Below are positions 17,663 through 25,695 of a DNA stretch of 64,000 bases, in pieces. This stretch comes from Acetivibrio mesophilus. GTDB taxonomy: Bacteria > Bacillota > Clostridia > Acetivibrionales > Acetivibrionaceae. Numbering within the stretch: position 1 is the first letter of the stretch; every line of letters starts with the position of its first letter. The stretch covers positions 124,001-188,000 of the forward strand of contig NZ_RLII01000003.1 in the NCBI RefSeq assembly GCF_004102745.1. The letters are read 5' to 3'. A program made the position numbers and the translations under genes. A model generated the notes under the pieces. That model searched no databases and was not told where the DNA came from. It saw only the letters and a list, made by a program, of their open reading frames with translations.

Positions 17663-18244
17663 ATGGATTCATATTTCTACTATCCCTTTGTATCCGATCC
17701 ATACGCAACATATACACCAACTGTCTGGCAGCCTCAGGACGCTGATGAATTATACTTTTACTCCATGCCCGCTATTGAAAGACAGCCTCAACCGGTATTG
17801 AGCAACAGACCTGTCCAAACCTCCATTGTGCTATTCAAGGAACTTACAGGCTATCCAAACTACGGAAACCCCAGCGGCAATGCAGATATTTTATATACCG
17901 GCAACCGGGGAGTATGGACATTTGATATGCCTCCCTTATTGCTTGTACAGAGCAATTTGAATGCGCAGCTAGTTATACGAGGAGTACTTGATGACCACAC
18001 AAATGTTCCTGTAGCAAACTACTCTGCCAGAATAACTATAAACGGTACTGTTGTTCATACAGGCAGGCTTCCTTTAGTTCACGGTTCGCCGGCAGGCCAG
18101 CGTTTTAATAACTGGAGGCTTCTCACCTTCAACGTACCGAATCTGAGAAGAAACAATAGAGTTGTAATTGAAAATACTTCAAATACAGGTCCAAATGATT
18201 GGATTGCCTTTGACTGGATGGAATTGAGGCTTCAGCCAAGATAA
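17663..18244 (+). CDS. Soluble jelly-roll-like (carbohydrate-binding-module-like) protein, 193 residues
   Basis: I choose the ATG at 17663 because AAAGGAG lies eight bases before it. There is no signal peptide: the N-terminus MDSYFYYPFVSDPYATYTP is Tyr/Pro-rich, as in some spore coat or exosporium proteins. From residue about 60 on the pattern alternates strands rich in Gly, Asn and aromatic residues and ends in NDWIAFDWMELRLQPR, resembling galactose-binding-like or CBM6/35-like beta-sandwiches. It follows the membrane/beta-domain gene by 77 bases in the same direction and is closed by a terminator, so both may be one unit. Function unknown; spore-surface or polysaccharide binding is an inference. 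Confidence 0.75.
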   Translation: MDSYFYYPFVSDPYATYTPTVWQPQDADELYFYSMPAIERQPQPVLSNRPVQTSIVLFKELTGYPNYGNPSGNADILYTGNRGVWTFDMPPLLLVQSNLNAQLVIRGVLDDHTNVPVANYSARITINGTVVHTGRLPLVHGSPAGQRFNNWRLLTFNVPNLRRNNRVVIENTSNTGPNDWIAFDWMELRLQPR

Positions 18245-18299
18245 CATTAAATCAAGAATTTCACTTTATAAAACACCACAAACAGTAAGCGCACACAAT

Positions 18300-18336
18300 T
18301 AATAAACCCTGTTTTCTTTGAAAACAGGGTTTATTA
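18300..18336. terminator. Bidirectional terminator between the jelly-roll gene and trpB2
   Basis: A perfect 16-bp stem (18300-18315 with 18321-18336) with a 5-base loop has A/T-rich ends on both sides. It serves the rightward gene ending at 18244 and the leftward trpB2 ending at 18358. Confidence 0.88.
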
Positions 18337-18357
18337 TCTAAAATATATCGGAATAAA

Positions 18358-19722
18358 TCAATCAAGCTTCGGCAGGTTATTTATGCTCTTCTCGATTGCT
18401 TCTTCAGAATAATCTATATCACTAAGCTTTCCGCCAAAGTAGTTGTCATAGGCCACCATATCAAAATATCCGTGTCCGCTCAAATTAAACAGAATAACTT
18501 TTGACTCTCCCGATTCTTTGCATAGTAAAGCTTCGTCGATAGCAGCCTTTATTGCATGGGAAGACTCTGGAGCAGGAATAATCCCTTCAGTCCTTGCAAA
18601 AGTAACAGCAGCATCAAAAACTGAATTCTGTCCGTAAGCTTTAGCTTCAATCAATTTGTCTTCATAAAGCTGACTGATTATCGATGAAACCCCGTGGTAT
18701 CTTAAGCCGCCTGCATGTATTCCCGCAGGTACAAAGTCATGACCCAATGTATACATCTTTGCCAAAGGTCCCATCTTACCTGTATCGGAATAATCATAAG
18801 CATATACACCTTTTGTAAGGGTAGGACAGGCAGTTGGTTCAACAGCTACAGTTCTAACATTCGTTCCTTTAAGCTTGTCCGCAAGGAATGGGAAAGCAAT
18901 TCCCGCAAAGTTTGATCCACCTCCGCAGCAAGCGAAGACTACATCAGGATATTCGTCCAGATACTCCAACTGTTTCTTTGCTTCAAGACCGATAATAGTC
19001 TGATGCAAGCATACATGATTCAAAACGCTTCCTAATGCATAATTTGTATCATTGTGGGTAGCCGCATCTTCAACAGCCTCGCTTATTGCAATACCGAGGC
19101 TTCCTGTACAATTAGGCTCTCTCTCCAAAATAGCCCTTCCGCTGCTGGTAAGATTGGTAGGACTTGCAAACACTTCAGCTCCAAAGGTTTTCATAAACGA
19201 ACGCCTGTATGGCTTTTGCTCATAACTAACCTTAACCATATAAACTGTACACTCAAGTCCGAAATAACTACATGCAAGGCTCAGCGCACTTCCCCACTGT
19301 CCTGCACCTGTCTCGGTAGAAAGTCTTTTTATGCCGGCAATCTTGTTGTAATAAGCCTGCGGCAGTGATGTGTTAAGCTTATGGCTTCCGGTCGCATTTG
19401 TTCCTTCGTACTTATAGTAGATTCTTGCAGGGGTGCCCAAAACCTTTTCAAGTCCTTTAGCCCTGTACAATGGACTCGGTCTCCATTGACGGTACATATC
19501 TCTAACTTCATCAGGGATATCAATCCATCTTTCCTCGGAACTTTCTTGTTGAATCAGTTCTAATGGGAATATTGCCTGAAGTTCATCGACAGTCGCCAAT
19601 TTACCAGTCTTTGAGCTAAAGTAAGGCGCGGGCTTATTAGGCATGTCTGCTACAATATTATACCATTGTTTTGGAATATCTACCTCATCTAGAACTACCT
19701 TGGTTACATCCTTTTTACTCAT
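18358..19722 (-). CDS. trpB: Tryptophan synthase beta chain, TrpB2 type
   Basis: The 454-residue PLP enzyme carries NATGSHKLNTS with the Schiff-base lysine, GAGQWGSALSLA, and the phosphate-binding CCGGGSNFAG. Length, the long N-terminal extension (IPKQWYNIVADMPNKPAP) and absence of a trpA partner mark it as the TrpB2 subfamily rather than TrpB1. It condenses indole and serine to tryptophan in the cytoplasm; TrpB2 is thought to act without TrpA, possibly rescuing free indole. I choose ATG at 19720-19722: GAGGAG is about 11 bases before it, whereas the upstream TTG is only two bases away. Single gene, outside any trp operon. Confidence 0.93.
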   Translation of the reverse strand: MSKKDVTKVVLDEVDIPKQWYNIVADMPNKPAPYFSSKTGKLATVDELQAIFPLELIQQESSEERWIDIPDEVRDMYRQWRPSPLYRAKGLEKVLGTPARIYYKYEGTNATGSHKLNTSLPQAYYNKIAGIKRLSTETGAGQWGSALSLACSYFGLECTVYMVKVSYEQKPYRRSFMKTFGAEVFASPTNLTSSGRAILEREPNCTGSLGIAISEAVEDAATHNDTNYALGSVLNHVCLHQTIIGLEAKKQLEYLDEYPDVVFACCGGGSNFAGIAFPFLADKLKGTNVRTVAVEPTACPTLTKGVYAYDYSDTGKMGPLAKMYTLGHDFVPAGIHAGGLRYHGVSSIISQLYEDKLIEAKAYGQNSVFDAAVTFARTEGIIPAPESSHAIKAAIDEALLCKESGESKVILFNLSGHGYFDMVAYDNYFGGKLSDIDYSEEAIEKSINNLPKLD

Positions 19723-19854
19723 CTTTCTCAACTCTCCTCACAAATTAGTAACATTAATTAATATTTTACTAGAAAAAACTTTGACAATCAACATAAATAC
19801 GAAATTTATGATATGTATTATGCAGCAGAATAATTGGTTTATAGAGTATTTAAT

Positions 19855-19891
19855 ATAAAAAAGTGCATCTAATGATAATCAGACGCACTTT
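19855..19891 (-). terminator. Terminator of the 312-residue unknown gene
   Basis: An 11-bp stem (AAAGTGCGTCT with AGATGCACTTT, one G-U pair) with a 10-base loop is followed by TTTTATATT on the minus strand, 54 bases after the stop codon. Confidence 0.78.
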
Positions 19892-19945
19892 AGTCATTAC
19901 TATTTTTATCAAGTTATGTAGTTTTTTGAATCTTCTGTATCAGAC

Positions 19946-20884
19946 TCAGATTTTATACCTCATAACGCACACTCTTTTGCTGCCTATCTCCTGCCAGTAT
20001 TCTATGTGATCGTTATCCTGCTTAAAGTTTTCAAAAGCATAACCCTTAGACTTTATGTATTCGACAATATCTAAGGTGAAAAGAACATCCAACGCCTCTT
20101 CGCTTAAATTCGGCAACTTTCTTAATGTAAACTCATCACACAAAGCCTTCAACTGGTCAAAAAGCAGTATCGTGAATGTCCTCTCGCTGTTTTTGTATAT
20201 TGCATAGCCCGGACGTACTCTGACAATGTCCTCGATAGCAATTTTTCTCTCCACCAACAGCAAATCATTAAGTCTTTTTTCAAGGTATAGGATTTTGCAA
20301 TTTTCCAGATACTTTAGCAAATCTTTTTCCTTGTAACCCTTAACTTTTTCTAAATTAATTGTGAGAAAATCAGGCTTGTCATTTTTAAACAGAACTAAGG
20401 TTGCTACATCTTTGTCGCGATACCATATTTCACCGTCAGTCATGAATATGATCTCACCGTTCAAGTTTTTTTCATTGAATACCGGGAACAAATAAGGATA
20501 ATCATTAAAGAACTTAACTAGTCTTAGCATAACTCTATTGCCTTCTTTTACAGTAACTGTACATGGTTCTCCCCACATATCCCTATCTATCACAACCATC
20601 CTGCCGGCATCAGTGATGTAAATATAGTTCTTCTTGTCCGACTTTTTCAATTCTTTTCTTGTAACATCCAAGAGCCTTTCTAGATTTCTTATCTTATCTT
20701 TCTTCAGTGAATTAATAAAGCTGGCTGCCCTCTCCGTCCTTTCATGAATATTATCCACTATACTATCCTTCAAATTTGACAGCATTTCTTTGCTTTGGTC
20801 TACCGAGACTTTTGACGCTATAGTTTCCATCAGACCCTTGACACCTTCGTTACCTGTGTCCAATACTTCCTTTTTATTATCCAC
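19946..20884 (-). CDS. Hypothetical protein, 312 residues, with helical N-terminal part
   Basis: I do not recognise the family. Residues 1-85 are charged and helical (METIASKVSVDQSKEML, NIHERTERAASFINSLKKDK), probably a coiled coil. Residues 90-312 alternate strands and helices with several aromatic positions: YIYITDAGRMVVIDRD, EIIFMTDGEIWYRDKD, and a C-terminal VDI/DHIEYWQEIGSKRVCVMRYKI end. No signal peptide, membrane segment or known catalytic motif. A weak GGGGTGG site precedes the ATG. It is a single gene with its own terminator. The second half might be a phosphate- or nucleotide-binding fold, but nothing visible settles this. Confidence 0.7.
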   Translation of the reverse strand: MDNKKEVLDTGNEGVKGLMETIASKVSVDQSKEMLSNLKDSIVDNIHERTERAASFINSLKKDKIRNLERLLDVTRKELKKSDKKNYIYITDAGRMVVIDRDMWGEPCTVTVKEGNRVMLRLVKFFNDYPYLFPVFNEKNLNGEIIFMTDGEIWYRDKDVATLVLFKNDKPDFLTINLEKVKGYKEKDLLKYLENCKILYLEKRLNDLLLVERKIAIEDIVRVRPGYAIYKNSERTFTILLFDQLKALCDEFTLRKLPNLSEEALDVLFTLDIVEYIKSKGYAFENFKQDNDHIEYWQEIGSKRVCVMRYKI

Positions 20885-21294
20885 GAAACACCACCCCTTT
20901 ATATAAACGAACGAGAAACAGATAAGATGAGAATATTTATTGCATAGATTAATGTGTTTTATAATTATAATATTATGCGAAATCTATTAATTATATTATC
21001 ATTTTTATTATACCCTATGTCACAAAAAATGCCAAGCCCTAATGCATAAATTATTTAATGTTATAGTTATAAATTTATCTACTGCTTTTTCTCCTGTAGA
21101 ATTTTTGCTAAAATGGTATGGGAAATTTAAAACAACTTGGAAATATCATTAAACAGAAAAGAGGGAACATTAATTCCGGATATAGTAAATCCTCAGCCCG
21201 ACCTTCCCAAAGTTGACATACCAAGACCTATTGACCCAGCTGAGCAATTTAATAGGTGAAAGTACAATATAAAGAACAGGGTTTTTTAAGTGTA
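20885..21294. other. Intergenic region between the unknown gene and the TSUP pair
   Basis: A 410-base region, strongly AT-rich in the first half. An extended -10-like TGCTAAAAT lies near 21107-21115, followed by a possible 40-codon ORF (21137-21259) that has protein-like composition near its end. A long-loop inverted repeat GAACAGGG/CCCTGTTC (21274-21281 with 21308-21315) overlaps the stop of the TSUP gene and may act as its terminator. No other gene seen. Confidence 0.55.
21137..21259 (+). CDS. Possible 40-residue peptide or gene remnant
   Basis: From a TTG at 21137 one frame stays open for 40 codons and ends in a Pro-rich, protein-like sequence (IPDIVNPQPDLPKVDIPRPI and a basic end), stopping at 21257-21259. 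Pro/Asp/Ile spacing looks non-random for an intergenic region. There is no good ribosome binding site before the TTG, so a remnant of a degraded gene is as likely as a small protein. Confidence 0.28.
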   Translation: MEISLNRKEGTLIPDIVNPQPDLPKVDIPRPIDPAEQFNR

Positions 21295-21675
21295 TCAATT
21301 CTCTTTGCCCTGTTCCTTATTTCTTTTCTTATCCCTTCTTAGCATTTCATAAAAACCCAGTATCAAAAGAAATATTCCAAAATACTTTTTCAATGATCCT
21401 CCAGGTAATGCTATTGCCAATCTGGAGCCCAAGAATGCGCCAATAAGGCCAAAGATAGCAATTGGCACCGTCAACTTAAAGTTAACCCTTTTATTTTTTA
21501 TATGTACGATAAGGGCTATTACCGCTGTTGGTATAAAAAACAAAAGGTTTACGCTTTGTGCGATATGTTGATCCGGATTAACAAAGAACACCAATGCGGG
21601 AATCAGAATTGCTCCGCCTCCAATTCCCATTCCGCTGATTATCCCTGAAGCAAGTCCTATCAAAAAAAGAAGCAT
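21295..21675 (-). CDS. Half-size TSUP (TauE/SafE) membrane protein, second of a pair
   Basis: The 126-residue protein shows the N-terminal TSUP signature GLASGIISGMGIGGGAILIPAL and about four membrane helices, ending in a charged tail (RRDKKRNKEQGKEN). Full-length TSUP transporters are about twice as long and contain two such four-helix halves. This gene starts 22 bases after the preceding half-size gene with a strong AAGGAGG site, so the two likely form a heterodimer that makes the full transporter. TSUP proteins export or import sulfite, sulfonates or other C2/C3 organic anions; the substrate here is unknown. Confidence 0.85.
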   Translation of the reverse strand: MLLFLIGLASGIISGMGIGGGAILIPALVFFVNPDQHIAQSVNLLFFIPTAVIALIVHIKNKRVNFKLTVPIAIFGLIGAFLGSRLAIALPGGSLKKYFGIFLLILGFYEMLRRDKKRNKEQGKEN

Positions 21676-21697
21676 TTATCCTCCTTATTATTGCTCA

Positions 21698-22072
21698 TCA
21701 TATTATCATTCTTACAGCTGCTACTATCATAAACACTGCAAAAACTTTTCTTAGAATATGCGAAGGACAGATATTAAGAAGCTTTGCGCCCAAATATCCT
21801 CCTACAACCCCTCCCAGCATGGTTTTTATCGTCAGGCTCCAATCAATATAGCTGTTAGAGACATAAATAAAGGCGCTTACCAACGTTAATGGCAAAATAA
21901 TTGATATGGCAGTTGCATGGGCTACATGCTCCTCTTCTTTTAGGAGCAAAACCATGGCGGGAACAGCAATTGTCCCTCCCCCGGAGCCAAAAAGTCCGTT
22001 TGCAACTCCTGTAACAAGCCCAATTAGTGCAAATTTGATATATTTGGATATTGGAATTCTGCCCTTATTCAA
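21698..22072 (-). CDS. Half-size TSUP (TauE/SafE) membrane protein, first of a pair
   Basis: The 124-residue protein carries LIGLVTGVANGLFGSGGGTIAVPAM, the TSUP repeat signature, and four hydrophobic segments. I favour a TTG start at 22070-22072, with GGAG eight bases upstream (22081-22084); an upstream in-frame TTG at 22088-22090 has no such site. Pairs with the half-size gene directly downstream. A gene split from one ancestral full-size protein or an ancestral half-size pair are both possible; the good second ribosome binding site speaks for two separate functional genes. Confidence 0.85.
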   Translation of the reverse strand: MNKGRIPISKYIKFALIGLVTGVANGLFGSGGGTIAVPAMVLLLKEEEHVAHATAISIILPLTLVSAFIYVSNSYIDWSLTIKTMLGGVVGGYLGAKLLNICPSHILRKVFAVFMIVAAVRMII

Positions 22073-22088
22073 TAAAACCACTCCGAAC

Positions 22089-22132
22089 AAATGTTATTCA
22101 TAACATTTATTCTTGATTAATTTCAAATTAAT
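22089..22132. promoter_or_regulatory. Two palindromes upstream of the TSUP pair
   Basis: AAATGTTAT-TC-ATAACATTT (22089-22108, perfect 9-bp arms) and ATTAATTT-C-AAATTAAT (22116-22132, perfect 8-bp arms) lie just upstream of the TSUP start, within the likely promoter. They look like operator sites for a dimeric regulator; no regulator is encoded nearby. Confidence 0.45.
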
Positions 22133-22187
22133 ATTCCACATTTTAATCCAATTCCATAACTTTCTATGAATTACGAACCGATAGTTA

Positions 22188-22217
22188 TTGTATTGAAGTA
22201 TCCGTATTTGTTATAAT
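22188..22217 (+). promoter_or_regulatory. Promoter of clpS-clpA-aat
   Basis: TTGTAT (22188-22193) and TATAAT (22212-22217) are separated by 18 bases, and TG precedes the -10 (TTTGTTATAAT), an extended -10. The clpS start is about 67 bases downstream of the -10. Confidence 0.65.
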
Positions 22218-22283
22218 TCTATTGTATATAGACAGCATGGGATTTATATAGAAGACAAGCTTTATATGATAGGAGTTGCTTTT

Positions 22284-22583
22284 ATGGCTGAAAAGACAAT
22301 ACTTAAAAGAGAAACCAACCTTGATTTTAATAAGCCTAAAATGTATAAGGTGATTCTTCTTAATGATGACTACACAACAATGGATTTTGTTGTTGAGATA
22401 CTTATAACGGTTTTTCATAAAAATGCCGCCGATGCGACAAAAATTATGCTTGATGTTCATCAAAAAGGAAGAGGAATTGTTGGTGTATATACCTATGATA
22501 TTGCCAGAACCAAAATAGCGCTGGTTGAAAAAATGGCAACCGAAAGAGAATTTCCTCTTGCAGCGGTTATGGAGCCGGAATAG
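22284..22583 (+). CDS. clpS: ClpS adaptor protein
   Basis: ClpS delivers N-degron proteins to ClpAP. The 99-residue protein shows the pocket segment LLNDDYTTMDFVVEIL with the Asn-Asp-Asp and Met gate residues, and the HQKGRGIVGVYTYDIARTK second pocket part. N-terminal residues 1-20 are the flexible tail that engages the unfoldase. I choose ATG at 22284 because AGGAG lies eight bases before it, while an earlier in-frame ATG at 22266 overlaps this site. First gene of clpS-clpA-aat, with 64 bases to clpA. Confidence 0.94.
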   Translation: MAEKTILKRETNLDFNKPKMYKVILLNDDYTTMDFVVEILITVFHKNAADATKIMLDVHQKGRGIVGVYTYDIARTKIALVEKMATEREFPLAAVMEPE

Positions 22584-22647
22584 CGGCCTCTATTTTTTAC
22601 ATAAACCAAAAATGACTTTCTTTATCTGTAAAAGGGATGGTGACACC

Positions 22648-24963
22648 ATGATGAGATTGGATGATGTAGCTAATAAAATTTTAATTGCAGCATATAATGA
22701 GGCAAAACATCAAAAACACGAATATTTTACTCCGGAGCATATACTTTATGCTTCTCTGTTTTTTGATGAGGGAAAGGATATAATAGAAAACTGTGGCGGA
22801 AAAATTGAAGATCTCAAGAATGATCTTATGGATTTTTTCCGCAGCAATATGACAATTGTTGAAAACCATGAGCCTATAGAATCCCTTGGTGTCAACAGTG
22901 TTATGCAAGCTACTGCCTATCAGTGCATTTCTTCCGGCAAGGAATATATATATATTGGTGATATTATAGTGGCCCTCTATGGAGAAAAAGAGTCTTTTGC
23001 CAGCTATATACTCCAAAAGAACGGCATTAAGAGAATTGATGTCCTAAAATATATTTCCCATGGAGTATCCCTCGTTCCCAAAAACACGGACACATCCTTA
23101 AAATCCTTTGAACCCGAAGCATATCTCGAGGGTTTCCAGTATGAGGACGAGGAAGAGTATGATTTTGAATATGAGGATGAGGACGAGGAGATGAATTCCT
23201 CAAAAAGTGATTTTCTGCATCACTTTACTATCGAGCTTACTGAAAAAGCAAAAAAGGGTAAAATAGATCCCCTTATTGGCAGGGAAGATATCCTTGAACG
23301 CACGATTCAAGTTTTATCCCGAAGACTTAAAAACAATCCCATTCATGTCGGAGACCCCGGAGTCGGGAAAACTGCTATTACCGAGGGTTTGGCGAGAATG
23401 ATTGTGGAAGATAAAGTTCCCAAAACCTTAAGAGGTAGTAAAATATATTACCTTGATATGGGAAGCATGTTGGCAGGCACCAAATATCGCGGTGACTTTG
23501 AAGAGCGCATTAAAAAGGTACTCAATGAAATTCAAAACCAGCCAAAAGCAATTGTATATATAGATGAAATTCATACAATAGTAGGAGCGGGTGCTGTATC
23601 TGACGGTGCCATGGATGCATCAAACATCATTAAGCCCTTTCTTACCCAGGGCACATTGAGGTTTATAGGATCAACAACCTATGAAGAATATAAAAAGTAC
23701 TTTGAGAAGGATAGAGCTCTGTCCAGAAGATTCCAAAAAATTGATGTCACGGAGCCGTCTGTTGAAGACACGTTTAAGATACTCAATGGACTTAAGGACA
23801 GATATGAGGAGTATCACAAGGTAAAATATACTGAAAGTTCCCTGCGCCTTGCTGCTGAACTGTCGGCAAAATACATTCAAGACCGGCATCTACCTGATAA
23901 GGCAATAGATGTAATTGATGAAACAGGAGCCTATGCGCGTCTTCATTCCAAGAATGAAGATAAGGTAATTTCCATTAAAAATAAGGATATAGAGCGTACA
24001 GTGTCTTCAATTGCAAAAATACCTATACAGAGTGTATCTCGCGACGAAATTTCCAAACTGAAGGATCTTGATGCCAAACTAAAATCCACAATATTTGGTC
24101 AGGATAGTGCAATTGAGACTGTTGTACGGGCAATAAAGAGGTCTAGGGCTGGCTTTAATGAAAATGAGAAGCCTGTTGCCTCCCTCCTCTTCGTAGGACC
24201 TACAGGGGTTGGTAAGACGGAGCTTACAAAGCAGTTATCCTCGATTCTAGACATTCCCCTTTTAAGGTTTGATATGAGTGAGTATCAGGAAAAGCATACT
24301 GTTTCAAGGCTTATAGGTGCTCCCCCCGGATATGTGGGATATGAGGAAGGCGGACTTTTGACCGATGCAATCAGAAAATCTCCGCACTGCGTACTGCTTC
24401 TCGATGAAATCGAAAAGGCGCACCCTGATATTTTCAATGTACTGCTTCAAATAATGGACTATGCAGTCCTTACAGATAACAACGGAAAGAAAGCAGATTT
24501 TAGAAATGTAATACTTATAATGACCTCCAATGCCGGTGCACGGGAGGTCGGAAAAACATTGATAGGCTTTGACAGCAGAAATATCGACAGAACTGCTATA
24601 ACAAAGGAAGTTGAGCGAATATTTTCACCGGAGTTTCGAAACAGACTTGATGAAATTGTGGTATTCAACCATATCAATGAGGATATGGCATTGCTTATAA
24701 CCAAAAAAGCCATAAACCAATTCAAAGAAAAGCTAAAAGCAAAAAATATCAAGCTCCAGGTAACAGCAAAGTGCTATAAATGGATTGCTCAAAAGGGCCT
24801 GTCTTCGGTTTATGGTGCCCGTGAAATATTAAGGTTTGTTCAGGACAAAATAAAAACATACTTTGTTGATGAGGTTCTCTTTGGAGAGCTTTCCAAAGGC
24901 GGCACTGCAGTAATTGATGTTGTGGACGGAGAAATTAAAATAAGAAATAAACCTCAAGGGTGA
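22648..24963 (+). CDS. clpA: ATP-dependent unfoldase ClpA
   Basis: At 771 residues this is a ClpA-type double-ring AAA+ unfoldase. The N-terminal helical repeat domain covers residues about 1-145, an acidic linker (EYDFEYEDEDEEM) lies near residue 175, Walker A1 GDPGVGKT is at about residue 235 and Walker A2 GPTGVGKT at about 517. The IGF loop needed for ClpP docking is near residue 639 (LIGFDSRN), so it should work with ClpP, which is not in this window. It lacks the long middle coiled coil of ClpB. The start is placed at 22648 after a weak GGGATGG; ATG at 22651 is an alternative. Confidence 0.95.
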   Translation: MMRLDDVANKILIAAYNEAKHQKHEYFTPEHILYASLFFDEGKDIIENCGGKIEDLKNDLMDFFRSNMTIVENHEPIESLGVNSVMQATAYQCISSGKEYIYIGDIIVALYGEKESFASYILQKNGIKRIDVLKYISHGVSLVPKNTDTSLKSFEPEAYLEGFQYEDEEEYDFEYEDEDEEMNSSKSDFLHHFTIELTEKAKKGKIDPLIGREDILERTIQVLSRRLKNNPIHVGDPGVGKTAITEGLARMIVEDKVPKTLRGSKIYYLDMGSMLAGTKYRGDFEERIKKVLNEIQNQPKAIVYIDEIHTIVGAGAVSDGAMDASNIIKPFLTQGTLRFIGSTTYEEYKKYFEKDRALSRRFQKIDVTEPSVEDTFKILNGLKDRYEEYHKVKYTESSLRLAAELSAKYIQDRHLPDKAIDVIDETGAYARLHSKNEDKVISIKNKDIERTVSSIAKIPIQSVSRDEISKLKDLDAKLKSTIFGQDSAIETVVRAIKRSRAGFNENEKPVASLLFVGPTGVGKTELTKQLSSILDIPLLRFDMSEYQEKHTVSRLIGAPPGYVGYEEGGLLTDAIRKSPHCVLLLDEIEKAHPDIFNVLLQIMDYAVLTDNNGKKADFRNVILIMTSNAGAREVGKTLIGFDSRNIDRTAITKEVERIFSPEFRNRLDEIVVFNHINEDMALLITKKAINQFKEKLKAKNIKLQVTAKCYKWIAQKGLSSVYGAREILRFVQDKIKTYFVDEVLFGELSKGGTAVIDVVDGEIKIRNKPQG

Positions 24964-24969
24964 TGATTT

Positions 24970-25665
24970 ATGCCTGTTTTCAGACTTTCAAAGGAATTGA
25001 TTTTTCCCCATCCATCACTGGCCAATGAAGATGGGATATTAGCAGTAGGAGGAGACCTGTCTTGCGAGCGTCTTCTCCTTGCATATCGCAATGGAATATT
25101 TCCCTGGTTTACAGAAGATGACCCTATATTGTGGTGGTCGCCAGACCCTAGATGTGTCCTTTTCCCAAAAGACATAAAAATATCAAAATCCATGAAGAAA
25201 TTTCTAAGAAAGCAGCTTTATGAGGTTACCTTCGACACGTGCTTTAAAGATGTAATAACCATGTGTGCAGAACTAAGAAGGGACAATACATGGATCACTT
25301 CGGACATTATTGATAGTTATTGCAAACTACACAATCTTGGATTTGCTCACTCCATTGAGACTTGGCATGAGGGAGCCCTTGTAGGAGGACTCTACGGTGT
25401 CTCTCTGGGAAAATGCTTTTTTGGTGAGTCCATGTTCTCGGTTATGGAAAATGCCTCAAAAACTGCACTTATCACCCTCTCCCAAAAGCTTGAAGAAAAA
25501 GATTTCCTTTTGATTGACTGCCAAGTTCATTCAAAACATCTTGAATCTTTGGGTGCGGTAAATATTGATCGCGACAAATTCTTAAAATACCTAGAAAGAG
25601 GGCTCGCTCATAAGACGCTGAGAGGAAATTGGGAGGTCTTTAATCTCGACATTGATTCTCAATAA
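24970..25665 (+). CDS. aat: Leucyl/phenylalanyl-tRNA--protein transferase
   Basis: The 231-residue enzyme adds Leu or Phe from aminoacyl-tRNA to N-terminal Lys/Arg of proteins and so creates primary N-degrons. Signatures seen: [43 protein letters not shown] and the catalytic-core [12 protein letters not shown] with [16 protein letters not shown]. It follows clpA by 6 bases, with the ribosome binding site AAGGGTGATG overlapping the clpA stop. Together with clpS and clpA the window holds a complete bacterial N-end-rule branch except ClpP. Confidence 0.96.
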   Translation: MPVFRLSKELIFPHPSLANEDGILAVGGDLSCERLLLAYRNGIFPWFTEDDPILWWSPDPRCVLFPKDIKISKSMKKFLRKQLYEVTFDTCFKDVITMCAELRRDNTWITSDIIDSYCKLHNLGFAHSIETWHEGALVGGLYGVSLGKCFFGESMFSVMENASKTALITLSQKLEEKDFLLIDCQVHSKHLESLGAVNIDRDKFLKYLERGLAHKTLRGNWEVFNLDIDSQ

Positions 25666-25695
25666 TTAAATTCATTCTAAAGGCTGGTAGAATAT

